The notes under the pieces: model-generated | The model's input: the letters and a program-made list of their open reading frames with translations, nothing else | Told to the model about the DNA's origin: nothing | Database searches by the model: none | Program-made: the position numbers and the translations under genes | Shown here: positions 1 to 7,839 of the stretch, in pieces | Position numbering within the stretch: the first letter of the stretch is position 1 | Layout of the letters: each line of letters begins with the position of its first letter | From: Pseudomonas schmalbachii | GTDB lineage: Bacteria > Pseudomonadota > Gammaproteobacteria > Pseudomonadales > Pseudomonadaceae | NCBI RefSeq assembly: GCF_017589465.1 | Contig: NZ_JAELYA010000008.1 | Span: forward strand, 124,001-188,000 | DNA: 64,000 nt | Reading direction: 5' to 3'

Positions 1-660
1 GAGTTCGGCCAGCCGCCCCAGGCGCCGATCCTGCCGGAGCTGACCCTGGCCATCGAGGATTCCGCCAAGCCGTCGCTGGCCGTGCTGCATGGCACCGCGC
101 TCGGCGGCGGACTGGAAGTGGCGCTGGCCTGCCACTACCGCATTGCCCACCGTGACGCCCGCGTCGGCCTGCCGGAGGTAAGGCTCGGGCTGCTGCCCGG
201 CGCCGGTGGCACGCAACGCCTGCCGCGCCTGACCGGTGTGGAAAAGGCGCTGGAGATGATCGTCTCCGGCGTGCCTATCGATGCCGCCGAGGCGCAGCGC
301 TGCGGGATCGTCGATGGCCTGTTCGACGGCGATCCGCTGGACGCCGGGCTGGCCTTCGCCGCACGCCTGCTGGCCGGCGGTGCCGGTTCGCGTCGCACCG
401 GGCAGCTCGCGCCGCCACCGGCCGATGCCGGGCTGTTCGACACCTGGCGCGAACGCATCCGTCGCGAGCAGCCGGACGCCTTCGCACCGCTGCGCTGCAT
501 CGCTGCCGTCGAAGCGGCCGCCTGCCTGCCGCTGGCCGACGGCCTGCGCCGCGAGCGCGCGCTGTTCCTCGAATGCATGCAATCCCCGCAGCGCGAGGAA
601 CTGGTGCGCCGGTTCTTCGCCGAACGCGAGGCGGCCCGTGCCAACCGCACTACCGATTGA
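1..660 (+). CDS. Enoyl-CoA hydratase/isomerase family protein (5' end cut by window edge)
   Basis: Hydrates trans-2-enoyl-CoA to 3-hydroxyacyl-CoA in beta-oxidation. The frame is open from base 1, so the N-terminus lies outside the window and the GTG at 82 is internal. The crotonase-fold signature is clear: the oxyanion-hole glycines in [10 protein letters not shown], then [22 protein letters not shown] with the catalytic glutamate region. The tail ([22 protein letters not shown]) matches the linker that joins hydratase to dehydrogenase in FadB-like multifunctional enzymes, but here a stop codon follows. It is first of five same-strand genes with 3-13 base gaps, so it is co-transcribed with two acyl-CoA dehydrogenases, a 3-hydroxyacyl-CoA dehydrogenase and a thiolase. 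Substrate chain length cannot be read from sequence. Confidence 0.9.
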   Translation, partial: EFGQPPQAPILPELTLAIEDSAKPSLAVLHGTALGGGLEVALACHYRIAHRDARVGLPEVRLGLLPGAGGTQRLPRLTGVEKALEMIVSGVPIDAAEAQRCGIVDGLFDGDPLDAGLAFAARLLAGGAGSRRTGQLAPPPADAGLFDTWRERIRREQPDAFAPLRCIAAVEAAACLPLADGLRRERALFLECMQSPQREELVRRFFAEREAARANRTTD

Positions 661-670
661 GGGTTTCTAC

Positions 671-1867
671 ATGGATATCGACTACACCCCGGACGAACTG
701 GCCTTCCGCGACGAGGTCCGCGCCTTCCTGGCCGACGCCGTGCCGGCGGACATCGCCGCCAAGGTGCGCCTCGGCAAGCACCTGTCGAAGGACGACCACC
801 AGCGCTGGCAGCGCATCCTCGCCGGCCGCGGCTGGTACGCGGCGAACTGGCCGGTGGAACACGGCGGCACCGGCTGGAGCGTGGTGCAGCGGCATATCTT
901 CGAGGAGGAGTGCGCGGCCCACGGCGCGCCGCGGCTGATCTCCTTCGGCGTCAACATGGTCGCGCCGGTGATCATCAAGTTCGGCAGCGCGGCGCAGAAG
1001 GCCCGTTACCTGCCGCGCATCCTCTCCGGCGAGGACTGGTGGTGCCAGGGCTATTCCGAGCCCGGCGCCGGCTCCGACCTGGCCTCGCTGAAGACTCGCG
1101 CGGTGCGCGATGGCGACCACTACATCGTCAACGGCCAGAAGACCTGGACCACCCTCGGCCAGCACGCCAACATGATCTTCTGCCTGGTGCGCACCGACCC
1201 CGAGGCGCAGCAGCAGCGCGGCATTTCCTTCCTGCTGATCGACATGAGCACGCCGGGCATCAGCGTGCGGCCGATCATCACCCTCGACGGCGATCACGAA
1301 GTCAACGAGGTGTTCTTCGACAACGTGCGCGTCCCCGTCGCGAATCTGGTCGGCGAGGAGAACAAGGGCTGGACCTGCGCCAAGTACCTGCTCACTCATG
1401 AACGCACCGGGCAGGCGGGCATCGGCCTGTCGAAGGCGGCGCTGACGCATCTCAAGCAGGTCGCCGCCCGCGAGCTGCGCAATGGCCGAGCGCTGCTGGA
1501 CGACCCGCTGTTCCGCCTGCAACTGGCGGAGGTGGAAATGCAGCTGCTGGCCGTGGAGATGAGCACCCTGCGCATCCTCGCCGCCGCCCAGGCCGGCGGT
1601 GTGCCGGGGGCGGAAAGCTCGATCCTGAAGATCAAGGGCTCGGAGATCCGCCAGGCGATCAGCCATCTGCAGCGCAAGGTGCTCGGCGTGCACGCCCTGC
1701 CGTTCCTCGAAGAGGAGCTGGACTTCGACTTCGCCGGCGCCCCGCTGCACGCCGGCTACAGCGCCGCGCCCGCCGCCCAGTACTTCAACCTGCGCAAGCT
1801 GTCCATCTACGGCGGCTCCAACGAAATCCAGAAGAACATCATCGCCAAGATGATTCTCGAGCTGTGA
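671..1867 (+). CDS. Acyl-CoA dehydrogenase (large type)
   Basis: FAD-dependent alpha,beta-dehydrogenation of an acyl-CoA, the first step of beta-oxidation. The 398-residue protein is normal family length. It has the N-terminal helical domain (YTPDELAFRDEVRAFL), the middle-domain flavin/substrate motif GYSEPGAGSDLASL and WTTLGQHANM, and the C-terminal family motif YGGSNEIQKNIIAKMIL. The ATG at 671 is chosen because the family N-terminus (MDIDYTP) starts there; the open frame continues upstream only by chance through the preceding gene. It lies 10 bases after the hydratase and 10 before a second, shorter dehydrogenase. Such large/small pairs can form heteromeric dehydrogenases, as in pimeloyl-CoA or steroid side-chain enzymes; this is inference. 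Confidence 0.92.
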   Translation: MDIDYTPDELAFRDEVRAFLADAVPADIAAKVRLGKHLSKDDHQRWQRILAGRGWYAANWPVEHGGTGWSVVQRHIFEEECAAHGAPRLISFGVNMVAPVIIKFGSAAQKARYLPRILSGEDWWCQGYSEPGAGSDLASLKTRAVRDGDHYIVNGQKTWTTLGQHANMIFCLVRTDPEAQQQRGISFLLIDMSTPGISVRPIITLDGDHEVNEVFFDNVRVPVANLVGEENKGWTCAKYLLTHERTGQAGIGLSKAALTHLKQVAARELRNGRALLDDPLFRLQLAEVEMQLLAVEMSTLRILAAAQAGGVPGAESSILKIKGSEIRQAISHLQRKVLGVHALPFLEEELDFDFAGAPLHAGYSAAPAAQYFNLRKLSIYGGSNEIQKNIIAKMILEL

Positions 1868-1877
1868 GGGCCAAGCC

Positions 1878-3020
1878 ATGGACTTCAACCTGAACGAAGA
1901 ACAACAGATGCTGCAGGACACCGTGGCCCGTCTGGTCCGCGACCACTACGACTTCGAACAGCGCGAGCGGCATTACCGCAGCGACGCCGGCTTCAGCCGC
2001 GAATTCTGGGCGACCCTCGGCGAGCTGGGCCTGAGCGGCGTGCCCATCGCCGAGGTGTACGGCGGCTTCGGTGGCAGCGGCGTGGACTGCATGCTGGTGA
2101 TGACCGAACTGGGGCGCGGATTGTGCCTGGAGCCCTACCTGCAATCGCAGATCCACGGCGCCGGCCTGCTGCAGCAGCTCGGCGACGACCGCCAGCGCGA
2201 ACGGCTGCTGCCGCAGGTGGCCAGCGGCGAACTGCAACTGGCTGTGGCGCTGGAGGAAAGCCAGAGCCATTACCAGCTGCACGACGTACAGACTCGCGCC
2301 GAAGCGGTGGAGGGAGGCTGGCTTATAAGTGGGCGGAAATGCTCAGTCATCGGCGGGCACAGCGCCGGCCTGCTGCTGGTTTCGGCACGCACCGCTGGCG
2401 AGGGGCTGGACGAGCAGGGCATCAGCCTGTTCCTGGTCGATCCATCGAGCAATGGCGTGCGTCGTCGCGAATATCCCTGCATCGACGGTCCGCGCGGCTG
2501 CGACCTGTTCCTCGACGATGTGGTCGTCCCGCATGACGCATTGCTCGGCGCACCCGGCGAAGCGCTCGCGGCGTTGCGCTACCAGCAGGGCCGCGCCATT
2601 GCCGCGCAGTGCGCCGAAGCCATCGGCGCGATGCAGGAAGCTTTCCGTATCACCCTCGATTACCTGAAGACACGCCAGCAGTTCGGCGCGCCCATCGGCA
2701 AGTTCCAGGTCCTGCAGCACCGCATGGCGGACATGCGCGGTGAGCTGGAGCTGGCCAGTTCGATGGCGATCCTCGCCGCCTGCGTCGCCGACCAGCCGGA
2801 CAGCGACGAACGCAGCCGGCGCCTGAGCGCGGCCAAGTTCATCGTCACCCGCGCCGCACGCTTCATCGCCGAGCAGTCGATCCAGTTGCACGGCGGCATC
2901 GGCATGACCTGGGAATACAACCTCGCGCACTACGCCAAGCGGCTGGTGATGCTCAGCCACCAGTTGGGCGACGACGACCATCACCTGCGCGCCTATGCCG
3001 ACCTGCTGCAGAGCGCCTGA
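1878..3020 (+). CDS. Acyl-CoA dehydrogenase (small-subunit-like)
   Basis: A second acyl-CoA dehydrogenase of 380 residues in the same operon. N-terminal (NLNEEQQMLQDTVARLVRD), middle and C-terminal domains are present; YLKTRQQFGAPIGKFQVLQHR and QLHGGIGMTWEYNLAHYAKR are typical C-terminal-domain motifs. The middle domain is more divergent than in the upstream paralogue (ALEESQSHYQLHDVQ replaces the usual SEPGAGSD motif), as in small subunits of heteromeric dehydrogenases where one subunit carries most FAD contacts. It may therefore work as partner of the 671-1867 product. It is 13 bases upstream of the hydroxyacyl-CoA dehydrogenase. The substrate is not deducible. Confidence 0.9.
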   Translation: MDFNLNEEQQMLQDTVARLVRDHYDFEQRERHYRSDAGFSREFWATLGELGLSGVPIAEVYGGFGGSGVDCMLVMTELGRGLCLEPYLQSQIHGAGLLQQLGDDRQRERLLPQVASGELQLAVALEESQSHYQLHDVQTRAEAVEGGWLISGRKCSVIGGHSAGLLLVSARTAGEGLDEQGISLFLVDPSSNGVRRREYPCIDGPRGCDLFLDDVVVPHDALLGAPGEALAALRYQQGRAIAAQCAEAIGAMQEAFRITLDYLKTRQQFGAPIGKFQVLQHRMADMRGELELASSMAILAACVADQPDSDERSRRLSAAKFIVTRAARFIAEQSIQLHGGIGMTWEYNLAHYAKRLVMLSHQLGDDDHHLRAYADLLQSA

Positions 3021-3033
3021 GGAGGAAACGCAC

Positions 3034-4548
3034 ATGAGTGGATTCACGCGCATCGGCGTCGTCGGCAGCGGCGCCATGGGCCGGGGCATCGCCCAACTGT
3101 TCGCCAGCGCCGGCTGCGAAGTGCTGCTGCACGACAGCCGCGCCGAGGCCATCGAGCAGGCGCTGGCGTTCAACCGCGATCAGCTGGAGCGCGCCGCCGC
3201 CAAGGGCAAGCTGAGTGCAGACGCATTGCAGGCGACGCTGGCGCGCATGCGTCCGGCGGTGGCGCTGGAAGAGCTGGCCGGCTGCGATCTGCTGATCGAG
3301 GCCATCGTTGAGAATCTCGCGGCCAAGCAGGGGCTGTTCCGCCAGTTGGAAGAGCTGGTGGCCGACGACGCGGTGTTGGCGAGCAACACCTCGTCGCTGT
3401 CGGTCAGCCAGATCGCCAGCGCCTGCCGGCATCCGCAGCGCGTGGCCGGGTTCCACTTCTTCAACCCGGTGCCGCTGATGAAAATCGTCGAGGTGGTGAG
3501 CGGCGAGCTGACCGATCCGCAGGTGATCGAACGGTTGGTGGCGCTGGCGGAACAGGCCGGGCACTTCGCGGCGATCACCCCGGATTCCCCCGGCTTCCTG
3601 GTCAACCATGCCGGTCGCGCCTACGGCCCGGAAGCGCTGCGCATCCTCGCCGAGGGCATCGCCACGCCCCGGCAGATCGACCGCATCCTGCGCGACAGCC
3701 TGGGCTTTCGCATGGGGCCGTTCGAGCTGTTCGACCTGGTGGGGCTGGACGTCGGCCACACGGTGATGGAGTCGATCCACGAGCAGTTCTACCAGGACCC
3801 GCGCTATACCCCGTCGGCGCTGCTGCCGCCGCGTCTGGCCGCAGGATTGCTCGGCCGCAAGAGCGGGCGCGGCTTCTATCGCTACGAGGACGGCAAGCCG
3901 GTGATTGAGGACGAGCCCGCGCCGGAGCGGGTGAGCATCGACCGGCCGTTCTGGCTGGACAATGACGACCCGGCGATTCGCGAACAGGTTGCCCGCGTGC
4001 TGAACGCTGCCAGTGTCGTGCTGGAAAGCGGCGCGCAGCCGAGTGCGCAGGCCATCTGCCTGGTCACCCCGCTGGGCGAGGACTGCAGCAGCGTCATCGC
4101 CCGCAAGGGGCTGCCGGCCGAGCATACGCTGGCGCTGGAAACCTTCGCCGGTTTCGACAAACGCCGCGTGCTGATGCGCCAGCCGGCGCTGGGCCCGCAA
4201 CTGCTGGCGCAGGCGCGACAGGCGCTGGGCGCGGACGGCGTGCCGGTGGAAGTGATCCACGATTCGCCCGGCTTCATCGCCCAGCGCGTACTGGCCGGCA
4301 TCGTCAACCTGGGCTGCGAAATCGCCCAGCGGCGCATCGCCGATCCGGCCACGCTGGACCGCGCGGTACAGCTCGCCCTCGGTTATCCACACGGTCCGCT
4401 GGGCTTCGGCGACCGCTACGGCGCGGCGCGTATCGAACAGATCCTGCGCAACCTGCACGCGCTCTACCAGGAACCGCGCTACCGCATCAGCCCCTGGCTG
4501 CGCCGGCGCAACCAGCTCGGCCTGCCGCTGACCATGCCCGAGGAATGA
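3034..4548 (+). CDS. 3-hydroxyacyl-CoA dehydrogenase (PaaH/PaaC-like)
   Basis: NAD-dependent oxidation of 3-hydroxyacyl-CoA to 3-ketoacyl-CoA. The 504-residue protein has an N-terminal Rossmann domain (VVGSGAMGRGIAQLF, residues about 7-22), the conserved serine segment NTSSLSVSQIA, the catalytic histidine segment GFHFFNPVPLMKIVEVV, then two 3HCDH C-terminal domains (around residues 190-290 and 405-495, the second starting IHDSPGFIAQRVLAGIVN). This duplicated layout is that of PaaH/PaaC of phenylacetate catabolism, but no other paa gene is present, so the name is not assigned. The ATG at 3034 follows a good GGAGG site at 3021. It ends 4 bases before the thiolase start. Confidence 0.92.
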   Translation: MSGFTRIGVVGSGAMGRGIAQLFASAGCEVLLHDSRAEAIEQALAFNRDQLERAAAKGKLSADALQATLARMRPAVALEELAGCDLLIEAIVENLAAKQGLFRQLEELVADDAVLASNTSSLSVSQIASACRHPQRVAGFHFFNPVPLMKIVEVVSGELTDPQVIERLVALAEQAGHFAAITPDSPGFLVNHAGRAYGPEALRILAEGIATPRQIDRILRDSLGFRMGPFELFDLVGLDVGHTVMESIHEQFYQDPRYTPSALLPPRLAAGLLGRKSGRGFYRYEDGKPVIEDEPAPERVSIDRPFWLDNDDPAIREQVARVLNAASVVLESGAQPSAQAICLVTPLGEDCSSVIARKGLPAEHTLALETFAGFDKRRVLMRQPALGPQLLAQARQALGADGVPVEVIHDSPGFIAQRVLAGIVNLGCEIAQRRIADPATLDRAVQLALGYPHGPLGFGDRYGAARIEQILRNLHALYQEPRYRISPWLRRRNQLGLPLTMPEE

Positions 4549-4552
4549 ATGC

Positions 4553-5752
4553 ATGACTGCCTATATCTACGACGGCCTGCGCTCCCCGTTCGGCCGCCAC
4601 GGCGGCGCGCTGGCCAGCGTGCGCTCGGATGACCTGCTGGCCGAGGTGGTGCGCGCACTGGTGGCGCGCAACCCGTTCGCCCCGGCGGACTACGAGGACC
4701 TGATCGCCGGCTGCAGCAACCAGGCCGGCGAGGACGCACGCAATCTGGCGCGCCACGTCGCACTGCTCTCTGGCCTGCCGGCATCGGTGGCAGGGATCAC
4801 CGTCAACCGCCTGTGCGGCTCCGGCCTCGCCGCCATGCTGGACGCTGCCCGCGCGGTGCGTGCCGGCGAGGGCGAACTGCTGATCGCCGGCGGTGCGGAA
4901 AGCATGAGCCGCGCGCCGTTCGTCATCGCCAAGGCGGAGAGCGCCTGGTCGCGGGACTTCCGCGCCTTCGACAGCACCATCGGCGCGCGCTTCCCCAATC
5001 CGCGAGTGGAGGCGCAGTACGGCGCCGACTCCATGCCGCAGACCGCCGACAACGTCGCCCGCGAACTCGGCATCAGCCGCGAACAGGCCGACGCCTATGC
5101 ACTGCGCAGCCAGACGCTGTACGAGGCGGCGCGACGGGATGGCTTCTTCGCCGGGGAAATCCTGCCTATCGAGGTGCCGCAGGGGCGTCGGCAACTTTTA
5201 CGTGTTGCGGAAGACGAGCATCCGCGTCCGGAGACGACGCAAGAATCGCTGGCGCGGCTCAAGCCGCTGTTCGACGGCGGCGTAGTCACTGCCGGCAACG
5301 CCTCCGGCGTCAACGACGGCGCCGCCGCACTGCTGATCGGCTCGGCGGAAATCGGCGAGAGATACGGTGTGAAGCCAAGGGCACGCATCCTCGCCAGCGC
5401 CGTGGCCGGCGTCGAACCCCGGCTGATGGGGCTCGGTCCGGTGCCGGCCTGCACCAAGGTGCTGCAACGCGCAGGGCTGGGCCTGGCGGACATGGACCTT
5501 ATCGAAATCAACGAAGCCTTCGCCGCCCAGGTCCTCGGCTGCGCCCGGCAGCTCGGGCTGGCGTTCGACGACTCGCGGCTGAATCCCAACGGCGGCGCGA
5601 TTGCCGTCGGCCATCCACTTGGGGCTTCCGGTGCAAGGCTGGTGCTGACTGCAGTTCGCCAACTGGAACACAGCGGCGGCCGCTATGCGCTGGTCAGCCT
5701 GTGCATCGGGTTGGGGCAGGGCATCGCCTGCGTGATCGAGCGGGTCGAGTGA
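4553..5752 (+). CDS. Acetyl-CoA acyltransferase (thiolase)
   Basis: Catalyses CoA-dependent cleavage of 3-ketoacyl-CoA to acetyl-CoA plus a shortened acyl-CoA, closing the beta-oxidation spiral encoded by this operon. The 399-residue length is typical. The acyl-accepting cysteine is visible in VNRLCGSGLAAM (Cys88), the histidine in GGAIAVGHPLGASGARL, and the C-terminal cysteine in SLCIGLGQGIACVIE. It resembles the PcaF/PaaJ/FadA branch (beta-ketoadipyl-CoA thiolase or fatty-acid thiolase); sequence alone does not separate these. It is the last gene of the operon, and rearranged accessory DNA begins about 12 bases after its stop codon, so this stop is effectively the core/accessory boundary. 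Confidence 0.93.
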   Translation: MTAYIYDGLRSPFGRHGGALASVRSDDLLAEVVRALVARNPFAPADYEDLIAGCSNQAGEDARNLARHVALLSGLPASVAGITVNRLCGSGLAAMLDAARAVRAGEGELLIAGGAESMSRAPFVIAKAESAWSRDFRAFDSTIGARFPNPRVEAQYGADSMPQTADNVARELGISREQADAYALRSQTLYEAARRDGFFAGEILPIEVPQGRRQLLRVAEDEHPRPETTQESLARLKPLFDGGVVTAGNASGVNDGAAALLIGSAEIGERYGVKPRARILASAVAGVEPRLMGLGPVPACTKVLQRAGLGLADMDLIEINEAFAAQVLGCARQLGLAFDDSRLNPNGGAIAVGHPLGASGARLVLTAVRQLEHSGGRYALVSLCIGLGQGIACVIERVE

Positions 5753-5763
5753 GGCGGATCGAG

Positions 5764-5814
5764 CTCATCCTTGGCGCGCGTTCAGTGGTTCACGCGCTCG
5801 ACCATCTGCTGGTC
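5764..5814. repeat. Remnant copy of a 51-bp segment also found at 7144-7194
   Basis: Positions 5764-5814 and 7144-7194 share CTCATCCTTGGC at the start, GTGGTTCACGC in the middle and CTCGACCATCTGCTGGTC at the end, with a handful of mismatches between. At 7144-7194 this DNA encodes the C-terminal part of the small membrane-anchored protein at 7096-7518 (minus strand); at 5764-5814 only this piece survives. The two copies are in the same orientation and bracket the toxin-antitoxin pair and the jetC fragment. Confidence 0.75.
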
Positions 5815-6118
5815 AGCTTTCTGCTGGTCCGCCATTCAGCGCAGCCAGGACGTGTACGGGGTCGTTATGGATGGCGCGGAGCAGGGCGCGAGCAGGTCCT
5901 TCCGGGTCGCGGCGACCTTGCTCCCAATTGCGCAACGTGCCGACGGCGACATCGATCTTCTGGGCGAATTTCGCCTGGGAGAGTCCGGTGGCGCGGCGAA
6001 TCTCACGTACCTTCACCGCATCGACGTGGAACTCGCGCGAGGGCTGACGCTCGCCGCGGACGATCTCGTCCATCTGCGTGACGCTTTCCAGCAGTTCGTC
6101 GAAGAGATGCTTGTCCAT
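5813..6118 (-). CDS. HigA2/NadS-type helix-turn-helix antitoxin
   Basis: Antitoxin of 101 residues in the XRE family. It starts MDKHLFDELLESVTQMDEIV, as HigA2/NadS-type antitoxins do, and its C-terminal half carries the HTH (VREIRRATGLSQAKFAQKIDVAVGTLRNWEQGRR) that should bind the operon's own promoter. The ATG at 6118 is three bases past the toxin's expected stop codon (TAA, 6123-6121), with AUGGAGGUAACC providing a strong ribosome site. Because the toxin is frameshifted, this frame is now continuous with most of the toxin, so a fused toxin-antitoxin polypeptide could also be made. The last residues and stop fall at the junction with the short repeat. Confidence 0.85.
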   Translation of the reverse strand: MDKHLFDELLESVTQMDEIVRGERQPSREFHVDAVKVREIRRATGLSQAKFAQKIDVAVGTLRNWEQGRRDPEGPARALLRAIHNDPVHVLAALNGGPAES

Positions 6119-6120
6119 GG

Positions 6121-6436
6121 TTACCTCCATTTCTCGACAACCTGGCGCAGCGCTTTTTTTCTGGTCGCTGGTCAGGTCTTCCTGCTCGCCCTTCGGATAG
6201 GCCAGCAGGAATGCAATTTGTGAGGTGGATACGAAGTGGTAGTAGATGACCCGGGCGCCGCCTCGTTTCCCGTGTCCTTTTGCCGCGATCCTGATCTTGC
6301 GCAGGCCGCCAGTGCCTTGGATCAGGTCTCCAGCCTCAGGATTGGCAATGAGTTGCTGCTGGAGTTCCCGGTACGTCTCATCATCGACCAGCTCGTTGAT
6401 CTGGCGAGTGAAGACCGGCGTTTCAATGAAAATCAT
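6121..6436 (-). pseudogene. HigB2/RelE-type mRNA interferase toxin with a +1 frameshift
   Basis: From the ATG at 6436 the frame reads MIFIETPVFTRQINELVDDE and then GDLIQGTGGLRKIRIAAKGHGKRGG, the HigB2 branch of RelE-like ribosome-dependent ribonucleases. In a run of seven A (plus-strand T7 at 6154-6160) the frame departs from the family: as written it continues SAAPGCREMEVT into the antitoxin. With six A it reads QKKALRQVVEKWR and stops at 6121, a normal toxin ending just before the antitoxin. So the sequence shows a one-base insertion in a homopolymer. It may be a true inactivating mutation, a sequencing artefact, or a slippage-prone site that still yields some full toxin. Family role (stress-activated mRNA cleavage) is known; activity here is doubtful. 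Confidence 0.75.
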
Positions 6437-6561
6437 CCTGACTCGTCGTGCGTCATTGGCGTAGTTGAATGGTAGGTGAAGACCCAGTAGCGGACAAGTA
6501 CTGCTAGCGCCTCGGCGATGAAGTCGTCGTTCTCGACCAGCGTCTCCAGATGCAGCTTCAT
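6433..6561 (-). CDS. Short ORF overlapping the toxin start, possible gene remnant
   Basis: A 42-codon frame (start MKLHLETLVENDDFIAEALA, ATG at 6561) ends in an ATGA overlap with the toxin start codon at 6436. It looks protein-like in composition but matches nothing I recognise. Directly upstream of it the orphan jetC fragment begins on the other strand, so this may be the surviving 5' end of a disrupted gene, or simply the toxin-antitoxin promoter region read as protein. Evidence for expression is absent. Confidence 0.25.
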   Translation of the reverse strand: MKLHLETLVENDDFIAEALAVLVRYWVFTYHSTTPMTHDESG

Positions 6562-6590
6562 GGCATCGGATGTTTCGGTTGAGCAGCGCT

Positions 6591-7071
6591 GCCACGCTCG
6601 AGCGTGACGGTACGCAGGTTCGACTGGGCGCTGTACTCTGGTTCGAGGGAGCAAGCTCCTCGGCGTCCGATCTGAAAAAACTTTGGCTTTTAAGCGAGTC
6701 CCCCGAGCAGACTCTGGAGCATTGGCTAAGCCAGCATCACGCAGGCGGCATGCGGGCTCTGCGTCAGATGGAGAAGGATGGGACGGGTATCTGGCCTTAT
6801 CCCAGCAAGAAAGCTTTCTTGGCCAGGCTGAGGGATTACTTCGAGGTCGGTGAAAACGCTTTCACTTTGCTCAACCGCGCTGCCGGCCTGAAGCAGCTCA
6901 ACAGTATTGATGAGATCTTTCGAGAGTTGGTGCTGGATGACCGCTCCGCCTTCGAGCGGGCTGCCGAGGTCGCCAGCAGCTTCGATGATCTAACTGACAT
7001 TCACCGAGAACTGGAAACCGCTAGAAAGCAGCAGCGCTCGTTGCAACCTGTCGCCGATGGCTGGGAGCGTT
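6591..7071 (+). pseudogene. Orphan internal fragment of a Wadjet jetC gene
   Basis: This 481-bp segment aligns without gaps to 13148-13628 of the intact jetC in this window, at roughly 95% nucleotide identity (about 25 differences counted by eye). The frame is open and encodes the part of JetC that follows the Walker A region (ATLERDGTQVRLGAVLWFEG through SLQPVADGWER). There is no start codon or Walker A motif of its own and the homology ends abruptly on both sides. Most differences are silent or conservative, so the piece probably derives from a related Wadjet allele rather than from a very recent copy of the neighbour. It cannot make a working JetC. Confidence 0.9.
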
Positions 7072-7095
7072 CGCTTCAATCGCCCCGCGCAGCCC

Positions 7096-7518
7096 TTAGC
7101 CTTGTTGCGTATCGATCTCGCCGGCCGCCCATTTCCGCTCGAACTCATCCTTGGCACGCATCCTGTGGTTCACGCACTCGACCATCTGCTGGTCCGTTTT
7201 CCAGTTATCGCAGCCGCGGGGTGATTGGTAGTAGCGCTCCCAGGCCGCATCGTGCCGGCGCTGAGACTCAGCGGCTGCCTTCATCACATGGGAGTCGTAT
7301 GCATCCGTTTGCCTTTGGGCTGGCTGTGGCGTGGCAGGCGTTGGATTCTGAGGCTTGCTCTGAGCGCTCTGCTGGATATTTGCAAGGTTGGCCAGGGTCT
7401 GCTGCTCCATGCGCTTAAGCGCATGCGTGGCGCCGGTGTACAGGATGACCGAGGAGAGGATCGCGCCGACCATACCGATGGCGAGTTCCTTGAACGTGCG
7501 GGGTTGGCGTCGTGCCAT
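7096..7518 (-). CDS. Small membrane-anchored protein of unknown function
   Basis: The 140-residue product has one N-terminal membrane segment (LAIGMVGAILSSVILYTGATHAL, about residues 12-34), a Gln/Pro/Thr-rich linker and a charged C-terminal region with CDNWKTDQQMVECVNHRMRAKDEF, containing two cysteines. The ATG at 7518 has GGAG about seven bases upstream. I do not recognise the family. The topology suggests an inner-membrane anchor with a periplasmic or cytoplasmic tail. A degenerate copy of its C-terminal coding segment lies at 5764-5814, so this gene or a paralogue took part in the rearrangement at this boundary. Confidence 0.55.
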   Translation of the reverse strand: MARRQPRTFKELAIGMVGAILSSVILYTGATHALKRMEQQTLANLANIQQSAQSKPQNPTPATPQPAQRQTDAYDSHVMKAAAESQRRHDAAWERYYQSPRGCDNWKTDQQMVECVNHRMRAKDEFERKWAAGEIDTQQG

Positions 7519-7587
7519 GTGGATGCTCCATGCGTTGATGGCTGAATGCTATCTGATGGAGTAAGGGAAGGGGAGCCAGAAATGAGA

Positions 7588-7607
7588 AGCCCCGAGGATG
7601 CGGGGCT
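7588..7607 (-). terminator. Hairpin downstream of the 64-residue minus-strand gene
   Basis: Seven-base-pair GC-rich stem (AGCCCCG/CGGGGCT) with a six-base loop, 14 bases beyond the stop of the gene ending at 7621. On the minus strand it is followed by a moderately T-rich stretch (TCTCATTT), so it is a plausible rho-independent terminator. Confidence 0.6.
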
Positions 7608-7620
7608 AGCAACAAAATCG

Positions 7621-7815
7621 TTACTTGAAATTGAATTGACTGGTCAGCGAGGAAGGGTTGATCGGGGCTATGTTGTAGCGCTCCGGTTGGACAACGCCGG
7701 ACTTAACCAGTCGTTCAAATCTCTCGTTTATCTCATCGAGGCGTTGTGCTCGCTCACCGGAGCGCGCAGCAGCCTCTCTAGCTAGAGCATCAGCCGTTCG
7801 CTTTTCAAGCGACAT
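7621..7815 (-). CDS. Small hypothetical protein (64 residues)
   Basis: Charged, probably helical protein (SLEKRTADALAREAAARSGE, then ERAQRLDEINERFERLVKSG). It has an ATG at 7815 preceded by AAGGAG at ideal spacing and a terminator-like hairpin after its stop, which together favour a real gene. It lies 24 bases downstream of the ClpP-fold protease-like gene on the same strand, so the two are probably co-transcribed. The family is not recognised. Confidence 0.5.
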   Translation of the reverse strand: MSLEKRTADALAREAAARSGERAQRLDEINERFERLVKSGVVQPERYNIAPINPSSLTSQFNFK

Positions 7816-7839
7816 CGTGTTTCTCCTTGGCGCTAAAGC

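Noticed and set aside
650-1921. Long antisense open frame (423 codons) opposite the acyl-CoA dehydrogenase
   Set aside because: It is a by-product of high GC in the third codon position; the opposite strand encodes a complete enzyme and the antisense product resembles nothing.
2953-4554. Antisense open frame of 533 codons opposite the hydroxyacyl-CoA dehydrogenase
   Set aside because: Same GC-driven shadow effect; composition is rich in Arg, His and Gln with no domain.
7144-7194. Attachment-site pair with 5764-5814
   Set aside because: The repeats diverge at several positions and lie in the coding end of a small gene; they look like a gene remnant rather than an integrase core.
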